DNA of 64,000 nucleotides from Lycium barbarum (GCF_019175385.1 NC_083346.1:62277821-62341820), one strand, 5' to 3'; positions 34,586 through 47,356 are shown, counted from the first letter of the stretch. Notes: generated by a model from the letters alone, not told the origin. Numbers and translations: made by a program.

Positions 34586-37565
34586 TGTTATAGCCCGTAT
34601 TTTATACGTTTGGATATTTCGAGATAGTCGTGGTAAGTTAAGGGCAAGGCCATGTTCAAAAAAAAATTATTTTAATGTACAAGTTGTTTATGAATATTAT
34701 GTATGAACATTATTAGTATGGAAATATTTAGGAAGGCTAAGGGCAAAAAGGGAAATTCGCAAAGTGGCTCAAGGTAATATTGTGGAAGGCTAAGGGAAAA
34801 AATGGGAATTTCACAAAGTATTCAAGAAATTTCTTAAATGAACCATGGTGGCCGTCCAACTTAAGGTGGTCCTTGGCCCACCTAGATGAATTATGTGTAT
34901 ATATATAAGATATATTGGTCATATTTCTCCACAAAAATTCTAGAACCTTTGAGAGAAAGAATAGGGCCATGTGTCCATATTCTTACTTGAGGGACTAAAG
35001 TATAAATATGGTTAAATGGTGGGAGAAAAAAGGATAAATAAGACACATTGATCTTCATCTTTTAGAAAGATGAAGAAGCTTGGAGAAGGAGAGAAACACA
35101 CAAGGCCATCCGGCCAAGGTGAAGCCGAGCAAGGGCCTAGGAAAAATTGGTCAAAAAAAATATTTTATTCTAGCAATCCCACCAATTGGAAGGCCCTAAT
35201 TAACATGGAGTAATTGTTGGAGTAAGTAGAGCACTTGTTATGCAAGATGGGAACCTAGCCGAGCAAGAAGAGTTAAGTGAAGAAGGTATGTATTCAATCT
35301 TCTTTTACATGTGTTATGGATGATTTGTAAGTATTGTAGCATGAAGAAACGGACGAAATTCATGAAATAGATATATAGTGGTGGTGGCCGAATGGGATTG
35401 CATGGTGTAGACATGATGAAATGATTTTATTTAATAGTTTGATTGTTGATGTTGTGAATTCCATAATAAAAATGAAAGTTTGATTGTTTGAAATGAAGTT
35501 GGAATCATTGTGGATTATGGAATAAGTTAATGTGACATTAGTATGGTTCCTTATAATTATAACAATAGAGTTGTTAATGTGTAGGTTGAAAATATAATTC
35601 ATGAATTTAGAAGTGAAACATGTGTTTGGAAGATTGTGAGTTGGGTGTTGTGTTTGAATTGAAAGAAGAAAATGTGTTGTTATTGTTTTTGTTGAATTTG
35701 GAAGGTCTCGGTTGAAGTAGAATGTTATGAGAATTGTTTGGAGTATTCTTGAATCATGTTAGAAAGATTTCGGATTAGTACTTGAATGCGAGACCATTGG
35801 TATTGGCTTAATTACATGTGATTGAATTGAATATAAATGGAATGCCGTCGGATTGTGTAGAAAGAATTGTTAATGTTAGAATTTACTTTGAAATAATTGT
35901 TGAAGTTAGAGATATGATTGTTGGTATTGTTGTTGTTAAAATTGGCCTAGTTAGATTCTCGGGGATGGTGTATTTACAGGGGAAATGCTGCCGAAATTTC
36001 GGTAGAATATAAGTGAATTCATTTGAAATACTAAGACAAGTATATGTCGATGAATCTAATGATTATGTCAATTCTCTTGAATGTAGACAAGCAAGTTGGG
36101 ACAAATAAGCGTAGCTAATAGGACGTGGAGCAGGTATGTAAGGCTTACCCTTTCTTTCTTTTGGCATGATCCTTATGAAACAAGCAAATGACGTATATGT
36201 GTGATCTCAAAGGAATTCCTATTCTTAGAGCCACTAGGATGGCCAATATTCTTTACTTCCATAAGCTAGTTCATATGGTTTGGACGTGTATCTATGATAT
36301 CCGAAAATCTATTTGATATGTTCCGAATGGCATTCGAAAGACAAATTGATATGACTAAAGTTTTGAATTTCAAATGAAAGCAAGTTTGATTACTCCCTCG
36401 AGTCTTTGATACATTTTGATACTTATATATGGTTCCAAAATCTTTATTTGATTTGATCCATAACGATATCCGAAAGGTACTTGATATGATTGTTGCTCTG
36501 ATTTTCCAAAAATAGCTTCTGAAACGTTCGTAGAAGGTTCTGTACTTCAAACGCTCATAACTTTCTTATACTAAGTCGGATTGACCTGAAACTTGTTTCT
36601 GAGCCTTCATGTGTCGGTAAGTATACTTATTTATCGAGTCTTGATTTATATGCATATAGTCTCTCACTACTCTGCTCGTGCATGTGTCATGACCTCTTTC
36701 ACCGAGTCCCGGGCCGGTATGCCTCGTGCGAATGGTTGGTCGGGTCCCCCGCTTGAGGGCCGGGTGCCATATATGTATTCCGGAGTTAGATGTGTTACGA
36801 TGTTATGATGTGTTTATGGTTCGCCGAACCATATTTGATGTGATATTATGATGTGATATTATGATGTGTGACGGAGATTACGGAGCAAATCTTCTGGAGT
36901 ATGATGTGTGTGGCGCCAAAGGCAGGGTGGCGCCACGTTTCCCCGGGTCCCGCAAGGGACCGGATACCGTTCTTGGCATGCATGGTTTGTGTTTACAATA
37001 AGTGTTTTTATTACTTTGCATATCGTATTTACTTTCGGTTCTAATCTTTTGAACTATTTATTCTGCTTGTGATTCTGTTCATATTACTCTATGCCTTACA
37101 TGCTCAGTACATATTTCGTACTGACCCCCTTTCTTCTGGGGCTGCGTTTCATGCCACGCAGGTACACCCAGATGCTGTAGAAGACTTTGCTAGGAGGTGT
37201 TTCAGCGAGATTGGCGAACTCCACTTCCTTCCGGAGTGTTGCTGAGTCAGAGCGTATATAAGTTGTGATTTCTGATTTGTGTTAGAGACTTTGCAGACAG
37301 AGTTGTGGGTACAGAACATCAGTTTTGTAAGCGGCTTCATCAGCCGATGTGACACTTTGTGATATGTTACAGATTCTATATGATTATAGGTTTTGTTTGA
37401 TTTGGGAATGATAGAAAGAAAGTTTTTAAAAGCCTTACTATGAGTTTCATGTTTATTTGATTTGAAAGTCTGAAAAGAGTATGTATGAAATAAGAGTCTG
37501 AAGGTTCGCCCGACTCCGAATATGGGGTCGGGTGCCCATCACACCCTAGTATGATTAGGGTGTGA
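34586..37565 (+). mobile_element. D-type solo LTR (D') inserted in B'
   Basis: About 2.98 kb in plus orientation, TGTTATAGCCCG to GATTAGGGTGTGA. Flanked by halves of one B-type LTR. No duplication is visible: GCTTT precedes it, but the right junction lacks the terminal CA and the expected GCTTT, consistent with a roughly 8-bp deletion. In sense: TTTACAGGGGAAATGCTGCC block near 35980, donor-like CAG/GTATGTAAGG (36133/36134), CACCGAGTCCCGGGCC repeats, GTAC module (37105-37141; second stem CCCC/GGGG) and acceptor-like CACGCAG ending 37161. Confidence 0.85.
37105..37141 (+). promoter_or_regulatory. Double-hairpin module of D-type solo LTR
   Basis: CAGTAC-7 nt-GTACTG then CCCC-8 nt-GGGG. The second stem replaces CGTCC/GGACG of other families while keeping pairing. 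Confidence 0.6.
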
Positions 37566-38378
37566 AATCATGGTTGGCATCTATACCACGTCAATGTACA
37601 TGAGCCATCAAGGCTATGAAAATAATATACAAAATATAGACCGACATCTAACCATATTCACATGTCTACGAGCCTCTAAGAAGAGTATAACATATCACAT
37701 AAGCGGGACAGGACCCCGCTATGCCCGTAATTATATACACAAAAGAATAAGTACCCAAAAGCTATGGCTCCGAATGAAATGGAGCTCTGCTAGGTAGTCT
37801 CTGAGAATACCGCTATGGATCGAGCCTGTCTCCCTGTGCATCTGCGGGCATGACGCAGCGTCCACAAACAAAAGGACGTCAGTACGAAGAATGTACTGAG
37901 TATGTAAAGCATGATCAATATCAATATAGAAGAATAATAAGCAACATGAGAAATAGCACAAGATGGGAGATAGTAATATCATCATCATAGGCACTTACTT
38001 GCCGTGCATAGGATCTTTCCATTCCGTATTTATACTCGTATTCGTATACATACCTTTATTCACATTCATATCGTATCATATTCGTATTCATACTCGTAAC
38101 CATATCATATACATAGCATTTATATAGCATATATACCCGAGCATGCAAGATCGGTGTTTCATACGTACTTGGCCAACCAAGGCTCAAGGTTACTCATACC
38201 TGGCCCTACCAAGGCTTCAGGGTTACATCTACCTGGCCCTACCAAGGCGTCAGGGTTACATCTACCTAGCCCTACCAAGGCGTCTGGGTTATCCGTACCA
38301 TCTGCAAAGGTGTGCGCGCATTATGTAGTCATATACGTACTTATTTACATATCTTGACCGGCCTTATAAGGTCGGGGT
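37566..38378 (-). repeat. B-type LTR (B'), part 2, truncated
   Basis: Reverse complement of about 5150-5985 of LTR B, with the GTAC module (37859-37898) and the GCCCTACCAAGG minisatellite (38170-38310). Homology stops near 38378, where element C integrase starts. Half the LTR and any internal region are missing. Confidence 0.88.
38170..38310. repeat. Minisatellite in B-type LTR (34-bp units)
   Basis: Four units of CCTGGCCCTACCAAGGCGTC plus GGGTTACATCTA, diverging outward. Generates repetitive but spurious plus-strand frames. Confidence 0.92.
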
Positions 38379-39059
38379 CCCAATTGCCTCCGAAATATAA
38401 TACACATGCCCGCAACATGTCTTCCAAGGTTTGAATAGTGTATTGAGCTTGTCCATCGGTCTGTGGATGAAATGCTGCGCTGAGTCTCACTTGCATTCCC
38501 AAACCTTCTTGAAAGGATTTCCAGAATTTGACTGTGAATTGCGCTCCTCTGTTAGTGATAATAGATACAGGGATACCATGAAGTCGCACTATTTCTTTAA
38601 GATATAGTCTTGCATAATCCTCTGTTGAGTATATAGTTTTGACCGGAAGAAAATGGGCTGATTTTATAAATATGTCCACGATTACCTATATGGAATCATA
38701 CTTAGGCCGAGAACAAGGTAAACCTACAATAAAATCCAAATTGATCACCTCCCATTTCCAGGTTGGAATTTCCATGGCTTGCAACAATCCTCCTAGCTTT
38801 TGATGCTCAATTTTCACTTGTTGGCAATTCGGGCATTGAGCTACAACTCCGCTATATCCTTCTTCATTCCATCCCACCAATAGATTGACTTAAGATCATG
38901 ATACATATTTTTTGCTCCTGGATGAATATAATAGCAAGAGTAATAAGCTTCTTTCAGAATTTCACGATGTAGTCTTGCAACATCTGGAACACATAGCCTG
39001 CCTCGATACCTGGGAACTCCATCGGTAGAAACCTCAAATGGTGACTTTTCTCTCTAAGG
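38379..39059 (-). pseudogene. Element C integrase, truncated
   Basis: The catalytic core is visible in 38679-38379 (SAHFLPVKTIYS, ITNRGAQF with Asp changed to Asn, GQAQYTIQTLE with the catalytic Glu changed to Gln) and the zinc-binding CPNCQQVK in 38880-38686. The protein stops after GGNWD, where the B-type LTR begins. Two catalytic residues are lost in addition to truncation. A deletion near 39060 fuses the start of integrase directly to RNase H. Confidence 0.88.
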
Positions 39060-39707
39060 AAGTGTATCTATATAGTGGCTCAACTGCTTCTGCTTGAAAA
39101 TATACTGTAGACTCTTATGATCTGTATAAATATCAACATGTACACCATACAAATAGTGTCTCCACATCTTAAGTGCATGAATAACCGCAGCTAATTCAAG
39201 ATCATGGGTCGGGTAATTCTTCTCATGTTTCCTTAACTGCCTGGAAGCATAGGCTATGACCCTACCGTGCTACATCAACACACAACCCAACCCAACACCG
39301 GAGGCATCACAATAAACAACATAACCTTCTGACCCTTCAGGAAGCGTCGGGACTGGGGCTGAAGTCAGTCTATTTTTCAATTCCTGGAAGCTATGCTCAC
39401 AAGCATCGGTCCACTGAAATTTTATTTATTTTTGAGATAGTCTCGTCAACGGTGCAGAAATAGAAGAAAAACCTTCCACAAATCTTCTATATTATCCCGC
39501 TAACCCCAAAAAGCTATGGACTTCTGTAGGTATTGTAGGCCTTGGCCAAGTCTTCACGGCTTCAATTTTCTGAGTATTTACGCGAATACCATCAGCTGAG
39601 ATGATATGACCCAGAAACGTCACAAAATTCAACCGGAACTCACATTTTGAAAATTTAGCATATAGCTCACAGGTTCGAAGAATTCCAAGGACAGTACGTA
39701 GATGATC
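39060..39707 (-). pseudogene. Element C RNase H and RT thumb/connection
   Basis: 97 codons (39785-39492) carry [23 protein letters not shown] and [11 protein letters not shown]; the first residues come from inserted element G. RNase H follows in several frames with stops ([13 protein letters not shown] near 39090-39130). Homologous to element A 7150-7800, clearly more decayed. Confidence 0.85.
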
Positions 39708-42357
39708 TGTTACACCCCGTATCTTCAAAGAGCACTTATCAAATTTGAAACATAAGTACGTTGAGTTAGGGTTAAGTAAAACCACTTTGGAATATAAGGA
39801 GCAAGCATTATTAAGTATATTTAATCAGTAAAGGATGTATATAAGGTATACCGGAAGGTTTAATAAGGAAATGAGTGGAAGAAATGTAGTATGACTTTGG
39901 AGAAAGGATGGGTAATGTTTTGTGTGAAAATTTTGGTCCAACTTGGGGGACAAATATCTCGGAGCATATGAAGGGTTTTAAGGTGAAACAAAAGCCTACA
40001 ATGAAGTTCGTCGAGTCTAGTTTCCAACGCAATAAACTGCTCGTCGATAGAATATCGGAGTAGAGAATTATGGACGTTACAAGTTTAGCTGACAGAGAAG
40101 AAACGCGTGCTAAGTACTGCTACAGTACTGACTTGCTACAGTACTGCTACAGTAAAATGCTACCGTGACCCGACCCGAATTTGACCGTTATAAAAAGGGT
40201 GAGAACCCCCCCCCCCCCCCCCCCTTTTTTTGCCCAAAAAATTGAAGAGAGAGAGAAAGGGGGGATCACAAAGTTAGCAATTTTCAAGCAAGGAGTATTA
40301 ATCGAAGCGCGGATAAACGCATGGATGTGATTCTAGTATTGCGATGGATTCAAGGTAGATATTCAAGATATCTCTGTCTTAACAAGAATAAGGTATGAAT
40401 CCCCTATTATTAATGTTAATTTTTGTTTATTTACGGAGATAAAGTCGTTAAATAATTGTATAGCGAGTTGGTTGGTTGTGGAAATTGGGAAAACATCGTG
40501 TGGAATGTTTTATGGTACATATTGGTGTTGGAAAATGATGTTATTGATGTTGGTACTTTTGTTGTTGTTATTGGTTGTTGGATTGTGATTTCGGGCTAGG
40601 CATACAAATAGGGGAGATGTTGCCCGATTTTCAGCAGGATATAAAATAGTTTGACTTGAAAGCTTAGCACAAATATACTACGATGAGTCTAACGATTGTG
40701 TGAATCCTCGTAAATGTAGACTTGCGAACTCGGACGAATAAGTGTAGATAATTGGAGGCCGAACAGGTATGATAAGGCTCGTCCCTTTCTTTCAAAGGCA
40801 TGATTCCTATGATTATAATTCCGTAAATGTTTTCATAGCCTCCTTGCTTTCAAGGTTAGATGTTTATGATCCCAAGTCATGATTCCTTTCCCGATAACCC
40901 GTAAATGTTTTCCAAAATGCCCGCATTTTTCCAAACTCGAGGTTTCTGATTTTCTAAGCTCTTATGACAACAATGATGGACATATTTCTATCATGATGAC
41001 AATGCTGCCAAAGATAAGAATATTTTTCTATGATGACTATGATTAGAACGATTTCATGTTTAAAGGTTCCAAGTTACGATTTCAATGACGATATAAGAAT
41101 GTTGAGCTATTTCTTGATTTCTCAATTTTATTCATGGATGATGACTATTTTTAAAGATTCCAAAGTATATGAATTGATGCCTTATGAGATTTATTATCAT
41201 ATTCTATATTTTCTCTTGATGTTATTCTTCATTGATGGTCTCACCTTATAATAATTGTTCCTTCAAGGTGACACAAAGCGACCATGATTACTCCATAATA
41301 TAATCGGAGGTTACCCACCTTACGTCACTCCGATAGAGGCATAACTTTCCTTGGGCCTGAAAGCCTTTTTTTAGGTCCTGTAATAGGGAGGTGTAAGCCT
41401 CGAAAGCCTTTGGTACTTCGGTAGGGCGAGCATGCTGCTTATATGATATATGTATATGATACATGAACATGATACATGTATATGAATATGGGAAAGAGGG
41501 CCAAAGCGCTATAGACGCGTATCCACCTGATCAGTTAGTATTATATGACATGATATCATCCCGGACACGGGACATATGTGGCTAAATGGATCGGAGCCAA
41601 CCCCTCGGCAACATGATATGTTCTATTTTATGTATACATGAACAAGAAATGTTTTTCTAAGAAATCATTACTATGAATATATGTATATATGTGGATCGGA
41701 CTGCACGTTCCGCAGCACTAAGCATGCATGGCATCCGCCCTAAGAGGCACTCATATGTACAGGTTACTCTTTTATCATACGATATGCTCTATATTTCCTT
41801 TATGATATTATTCATGCTATGTATCCCTCGTATGTTACTATACTATCGTTCATGCCTTACATACTCGGTACATTATTCATACTGACGTCCCTTCTTGTGG
41901 ATGCTGTGTTCATGCCCGCAGGATCAGGTAGCCAGTCGGACGATTCACAACAGTAGGACATTCCCTCAGCGGCAATCGGTACGCTCCATTGGTCCGGAGC
42001 TTCAGTCCGTTTGGTATGCCATCTTGTTTCGTACATATATGGGTACGACAGAGCCTTGTCCTGTCCTTTCCACAGTTTGTATTCCATAGAGGTCTGTAGA
42101 CAGTAATATGTAGCTGTGATATTATGCAGCCTCGTCGGCATGTATTTTGTTGTACAGTATATATGTGTGGCGGCCAAATCGGCTCACGCTATTATTCTCA
42201 GTGTTTATGTTTCTATGTATGCGTTGGCCGTGAGTTCCAGGTACTGTGTCTTTTATGATGATTGTTCGGGAGATAGTATAGCACAGTTACAGATTGTACA
42301 TGGGCCCAGGATAGTCAGTGAGAAGTAAATGCAAGCATAGGAGTGCTTGGCCAGTAA
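39708..42357 (+). repeat. Left (5') LTR of element G
   Basis: Starts TGTTACACCCCG. Has TGCTACAGTA repeats near 40110-40165, a 19-base C run (40206-40224), the block GGGGAGATGTTGCCCGATTTTC (near 40615), donor-like CAG/GTATGATAAGG (40768), hairpin ATCGGAG/CTCCGAT (41303-41334), GTAC module (41866-41904) and acceptor-like CCCGCAG near 41921. Homology with the right LTR ends at ...TTGGCCAGTAA without a GTGACA terminus. Confidence 0.85.
40206..40224. repeat. Homopolymer C run
   Basis: 19 C in the left LTR of G; the right LTR has ACACCC at the same place. Confidence 0.95.
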
Positions 42358-44398
42358 GAATTCTGTGCTAAGAGCAAAAGTAGCAGAACACTCGAAAAAC
42401 TTGGATGCACAGCTGCAACACAAACGCGTAGTTAAGAAGGATTATGAGTAAGTGAGGTAAGCGGGCGAAAGGAGTAGTAGTGGATGGAAGGGTATGGAAA
42501 TGTTGAAAAACAAATGATGATATAGACATAAATGGAAGAAGAACTCAAAATAAGAAGAATTCTTTGTATGTTATAAGCAAAGTCGGGAATAGAAAAACAA
42601 GGAGTAAGGTATAATCGAAGACTTCATAAAAGACGTGGTGAATCTTGATGTCCTCATTAACTTGCAGGTCCGGAAAACCGTTAGTCATAAAAAGACAGAG
42701 GTGTGAAAAAATGGAAAAGAAGGCATCAGAATTGGATCTAACCCTTATAAGTATTCCGATTGGATACAAGACTGTAACTAGCAAGAAGATAGACAAGTCA
42801 GACCATACGATGACGGAGCCCCGGCCCTAAGAAGATCGTGAAGAGCGGCAGATAATTATCGAAGACGACGGTTACTCAAAGGCTATAGGCGTATAAGGAC
42901 CTCCTTAATAAGGGGGGAAGAACATACTAGACTTGAAAGGAGCTATGACGTTTCAAGCCCCAGAAAAGAATATTTATTAGCTCAGGACCAGAGTTCGAGG
43001 CGTATTGGCATATCGGGAAGGTAATGGAAAGAAATAGAAATAAATTGACAATAAGTGTACCATGAGGCAGACATAGGGAGAAAGTATGGAAGATAACTCA
43101 AGAGAGCACTTTACGCCAAGATGAACTACGATATTTTTAGACCATGATTTGAATCCCTCGTATCGGGCAAAAATTATGCCGTACCTAAGTATGTAGTGAC
43201 ATGCCCTAAAGGGTAATGAAAAGAGAAAGAAAGGTCTCCAAGATAAATTCACAAAGGGTGTTAGAGAGGATGATGAACCCAAGGAACACTTGGGATAACA
43301 ATGACAATTGTTATAAAAGGAACAACGATTGGTAGTTTGGAAAATTTTGAAGGAAAGAAAGAACGCTGCTCCTATGAATGGAAATAAAAGAGTTCACCAG
43401 ATATTAGAAAATAGTTCATGGACCACTAATTATACTGAACATGAGAGCATATGCTATGTAATTATATGAACCGTCAACGTGAAACCTATGCCAAACTACA
43501 ATTGTAAGAAGGCCACACCGAAAAGCCAACAAGGAATAACGACTGACGAAACGATCACCGATACAATGAAATCGAAGATAAGTATACTGCAAGAGAGTCA
43601 TAATAAAAGAATTTCCATAGTCCTATGCTTCTGGGATTGTATTGATAGATGTGAGGGAAGGAAGTAAAGAAAAAGTTGTAATAGGAGCTCAAAGATGTTG
43701 CGAACTATGAAATTAGTTGAACTCGGATTATAAGTCTGCCATAAGTGTAACTGGACTGCGAAGGACAATAAATGGCGAAGAAACTTTACGTATATACACA
43801 TTTCGGATAATGATATAACTGGCCTTAGAAAGGAACATAACCATTAGGTTCACTAGCGACACAGTTATGCTGGGTAAATATTTGGAATGTAAGGGTAAAA
43901 GAGATGGCGACAAGGAGGTAAGGATTAGAAAGCCTGACTAATGGACTACAAAAATCGGTAAAGTGTATATCTAAGATCAATGGGTAAAAAAAGGATAGCC
44001 CGAGATGGCACCGAAGGAGTAAACGCAAAGAGGGCGCCGTAAAGAGAGAAAGGTACCTACCCACTAACAAGGAAACAAGGAGCGAGAAAAAAAAAGTGTA
44101 CTTACACGACGATGAATAGTTATGGCACGGCAAGTCAAGACTACCATAATGGAGAAAGGACAAGAGCGGGATGCTAGTTAATTTTCGATCATGTACATGA
44201 GGACAAAGAAGTGAAAGGAGATGACTGAAGGCAATAAAAGAGTTAAGAAAGAATAAGAAGAGACTGACCCAAGTTATAGTTTAAGCAAATGGTAATCGGA
44301 CCCTAAAGGAAAAATATTTGTTCTAACGAATCAAAGATGGTGTCGTGGGTTGGCGATACATCAACATTCGAGGACGAATGTTTCTAAGGGGGGAAGGA
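42358..44398 (+). other. Purine-rich non-coding interior of element G, with PPT
   Basis: The plus strand is strikingly rich in A and G, with no gag or pol motif in any frame. Minus-strand frames here are pyrimidine-strand artefacts. The end is canonical: stem-loop 44363-44382, then PPT AAGGGGGGAAGGA (44386-44398) against the right LTR. Composition resembles the interior of element E. Confidence 0.75.
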
Positions 44399-46942
44399 TG
44401 TTACACCCCGTATCTTCAAAGAGCACTTATCAAATTTGAAACATAAGTACGTTGAGTTAGGTATAAGTAAAACCACTTTGGAGTATAAGGAGCAAGCATT
44501 ATCAAGTATATTTAATGATCGAAGAATGTATATAAGGTATACCGGAAGGTTTTATAAGGAAATGAGTGGAAGAAATGTAGTATGACTTTGGAGAAAGGAT
44601 GGGTAATGTTTTGTGTGAAAATTTGTATCCAACTTGGGGGACGAATATCTCTGAGCATATGAAGTGTATAAAGGTGACACAAAGCCCTAAAATGAAGTTC
44701 ATCGAGTCTAGTTTCCAACGCAACAAACTTCTCGTCGATAGGACATCGGAGTAGAGAATTATGGACGTTACAAGTTCAGCTGACAGAGCAGAAACATGTG
44801 CTACAGTACAGCTACGGTAAAATGCTACAGTGACCTGACCCGAATTTGACCCTTATAAAAAGGGTAAGAACACCCTTTTTTTTCACCAGATTTTCCCAGA
44901 AATTTCCAGAAAATTGAAGAGAGAGAGAGAGGGGGGATCACAAAGTGAGAAATTTTCAAGCGAGGAGTATTAATCGAAGCTCGGATAAACGCATGGATGT
45001 GATTCTAGTATGGTTTTGCGATGGATTCAAGGTAGATATTGAAGATATCTCTGTATTAACAAGATTAACGTATGAATCCCCTATTATTAATGTTAATTTA
45101 CGTTTATTTACAGAGATAAAGTCGTTAAATAATTGTATAGCGAGTTGGTTGGTTGTGGAAATTGGGAAAACATCGTGTGGAATGTTTTATGGTACATATT
45201 GGTGTTGGAAATGATGTTATTGATGTTGGTATTTTTGTTATTGTTATTAGTTGTTGGATTGTGATTTCGGGCTAGGCATACAAACAAGGGAGATGCTGCT
45301 CGATTTTCAGCAGGATATAAAATAGTTTGACTTGAAAGCTTAGCACAAATATACTACGATGATTCTAACGATTGTGCGAATCCTCGTAAATGTAGACTTG
45401 CGAGCTCGGACGAATAAGTGTAGATAATTGGAGGTCGAACAGGTATGTTAAGACTCGTCCCTTTCTTTCAAAGGCATGACTCCTATGATTATTATTCCAT
45501 AAATGTTTTCATAGCCTCCTTGCTTTCAAGGTTAGATGTTTATGATCCCAAGTCATGATTCCTTTCCCGATAACCCATAAATGTTTTCCAAAATGCCCGC
45601 ATTTTTCCAAACTAGAGGTTTCTGATTTTCTAAGCTCTTATGACAACAATGATGGACATATTTCTATCATCATGACAATGATGCCAAAGATGAGAATATT
45701 TTTCTATGATGACTATGATGAGAACGATTTCATGTTTAAAGATTCCAAGTTACGATTTCAATGATGATATAAGAATGTTGAGCTATTTCTTGATTTCTAA
45801 ATTTTATTCATGGATGATAACTATTTTTAAAGATTCCAAAGTATATGAATTGATGCCTTATGAGATTTATGATCCTATTCTATATTTTCTCTTGATGTTA
45901 TTCTTCATTTATGGTCTCACCTTATAATAATTGTTCCTTCAAGGTGAGACAAAGCGACCATGATTACTCCATAATATAATCGGAGGTTACCGATCTTACG
46001 TCACTCCGATAGAGGCATAACTTTCCTTGGGCTCTCCTGCATGCTGCTTATATTATACATGTATATGAATATGGGAAAGAGGGCCAGAGCGCTATAGACG
46101 CGTATCCACCTGATCAGTTTGTATTATATGACATGATATCATTCCGGACGCGGGACATATGTGGCTAAATGGATCGGAGTCGACGCCTCGGCAACATGAT
46201 ATGTTCTATTTTATGTATACATGAACAAGAAATGTTTTTCAAAGAAAGCATTACTATGAATATATGTATATATGTGGATCGGGCTGCACGTTCCGCAGCA
46301 CTAAGCATGCATGGCATCCGCCCTAAGAGGCACTCATGCGTACATGTTACTCTTTTATCATACGATATGCTCTATATTTCCTTTATGTTATTATTCATGC
46401 TATGTATCCCTCGTATGTTATTATACTATCGTTCATGCCTTACATACTCGGTACATTATTCGTACTAACGTCCCTTCTTGTGGATGTTGCCCAAGTTCAT
46501 GCCCGCAGGTTCAGGTAGCCAGTTCGACGATTCACAGTAGTAGGACCTTCCCTCAGTGACAATCAGTACGCTCCATTTGTTTGGAGCTTCAGTCCGTTTG
46601 GTATGCCATCTTGTTACGTACATATATAGGTACGGCAGGGCCTTGTCCTGTACTTTCCACACTTTGTATTCCATAGAGGTCTGTAGACAGTGCTATGTAG
46701 TCATGATATTATGCAGCCTCGTCGGCGTGTATTTTGTTGTACAGTATATATGTGTGGCGGCCAAATCGGCTCACGCTGTTATTCTCAGTGTTTATGTTTA
46801 TATGTATGCGTTGGCCGTGAGTTCCAGGTACTGTCTTTTATGACGATTGTTCGGGAGATAGTATAGCGCAGTTACAGATTGTACATGGGCCCAGGAAAGT
46901 CAGTGATAATTAAATGCAAGCATATGAGTGCTTGGACAGTAA
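44399..46942 (+). repeat. Right (3') LTR of element G
   Basis: 2,544 bp, colinear with the left LTR, with small gaps (for example a shorter segment around 46030). Hairpin GTCTCACCTT/AAGGTGAGAC is perfect near 45913-45952. Ends ...TTGGACAGTAA, then RT of element C. Confidence 0.88.
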
Positions 46943-47356
46943 TGACATCAAATTCATAAACACTGCCGGAGCATTTGTCAACCCAAATGACATCACCCGA
47001 AATTCATAATGGCCATATCTAGTTCTGAAAGCCGTTTTCGGAATATCATCTTCTCTAACTCTCACTTGATGATATCCCGATCTCAGATCAATCTTGGAAA
47101 ACCACTTAGCACCCTACAACTGATCAAACAAATCGTCGATTCATTGAAGCAGATATTTATTCTTTATCGTCACGTTGTTCAACTGCCTATAGTCAGTGCA
47201 CATTCGTAAAAAACCATCTTTACTTCTTACAAATAAGAAAGGTGCTCCCCATGGCGATGAACTGGGTCTAATGAACCCTTTCTCGAGCAAATCTTTCAGT
47301 TCTGCTGGAGCCATTCTATAAGGAGGAATGGATATAGGTTCGGTGTCTGGCAACAC
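46943..47356 (-). pseudogene. Element C reverse transcriptase, N-terminal half
   Basis: [44 protein letters not shown] and [15 protein letters not shown] are readable on the minus strand in shifting frames. The catalytic Asp-Asp segment is absent; it falls in the gap made at the element G junction. Confidence 0.88.

Larger units (their letters stand above)
39708..46942 (+). mobile_element. Element G: two-LTR retrotransposon with non-coding interior
   Basis: Plus-strand LTRs at 39708-42357 and 44399-46942 flank about 2.04 kb without coding potential; PPT at 44386-44398. It lies in C's reverse transcriptase, and about 95 bp of RT including the catalytic FIDD region is missing at the junction. 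Flanks TGATC and TGACA are not a convincing duplication. No PBS is visible after the left LTR. It resembles a LARD-type or internally deleted non-autonomous element. Confidence 0.85.

Noticed and set aside
38143..38357. Repetitive plus-strand frames (TKASGLHLPGP-type)
   Set aside because: They translate the 34-bp LTR minisatellite in more than one frame; the repeat has a better explanation.
43825..44163. 112-codon minus-strand hydrophobic frame in element G
   Set aside because: Same cause: pyrimidine strand of a purine-rich interior, with no motif or context.
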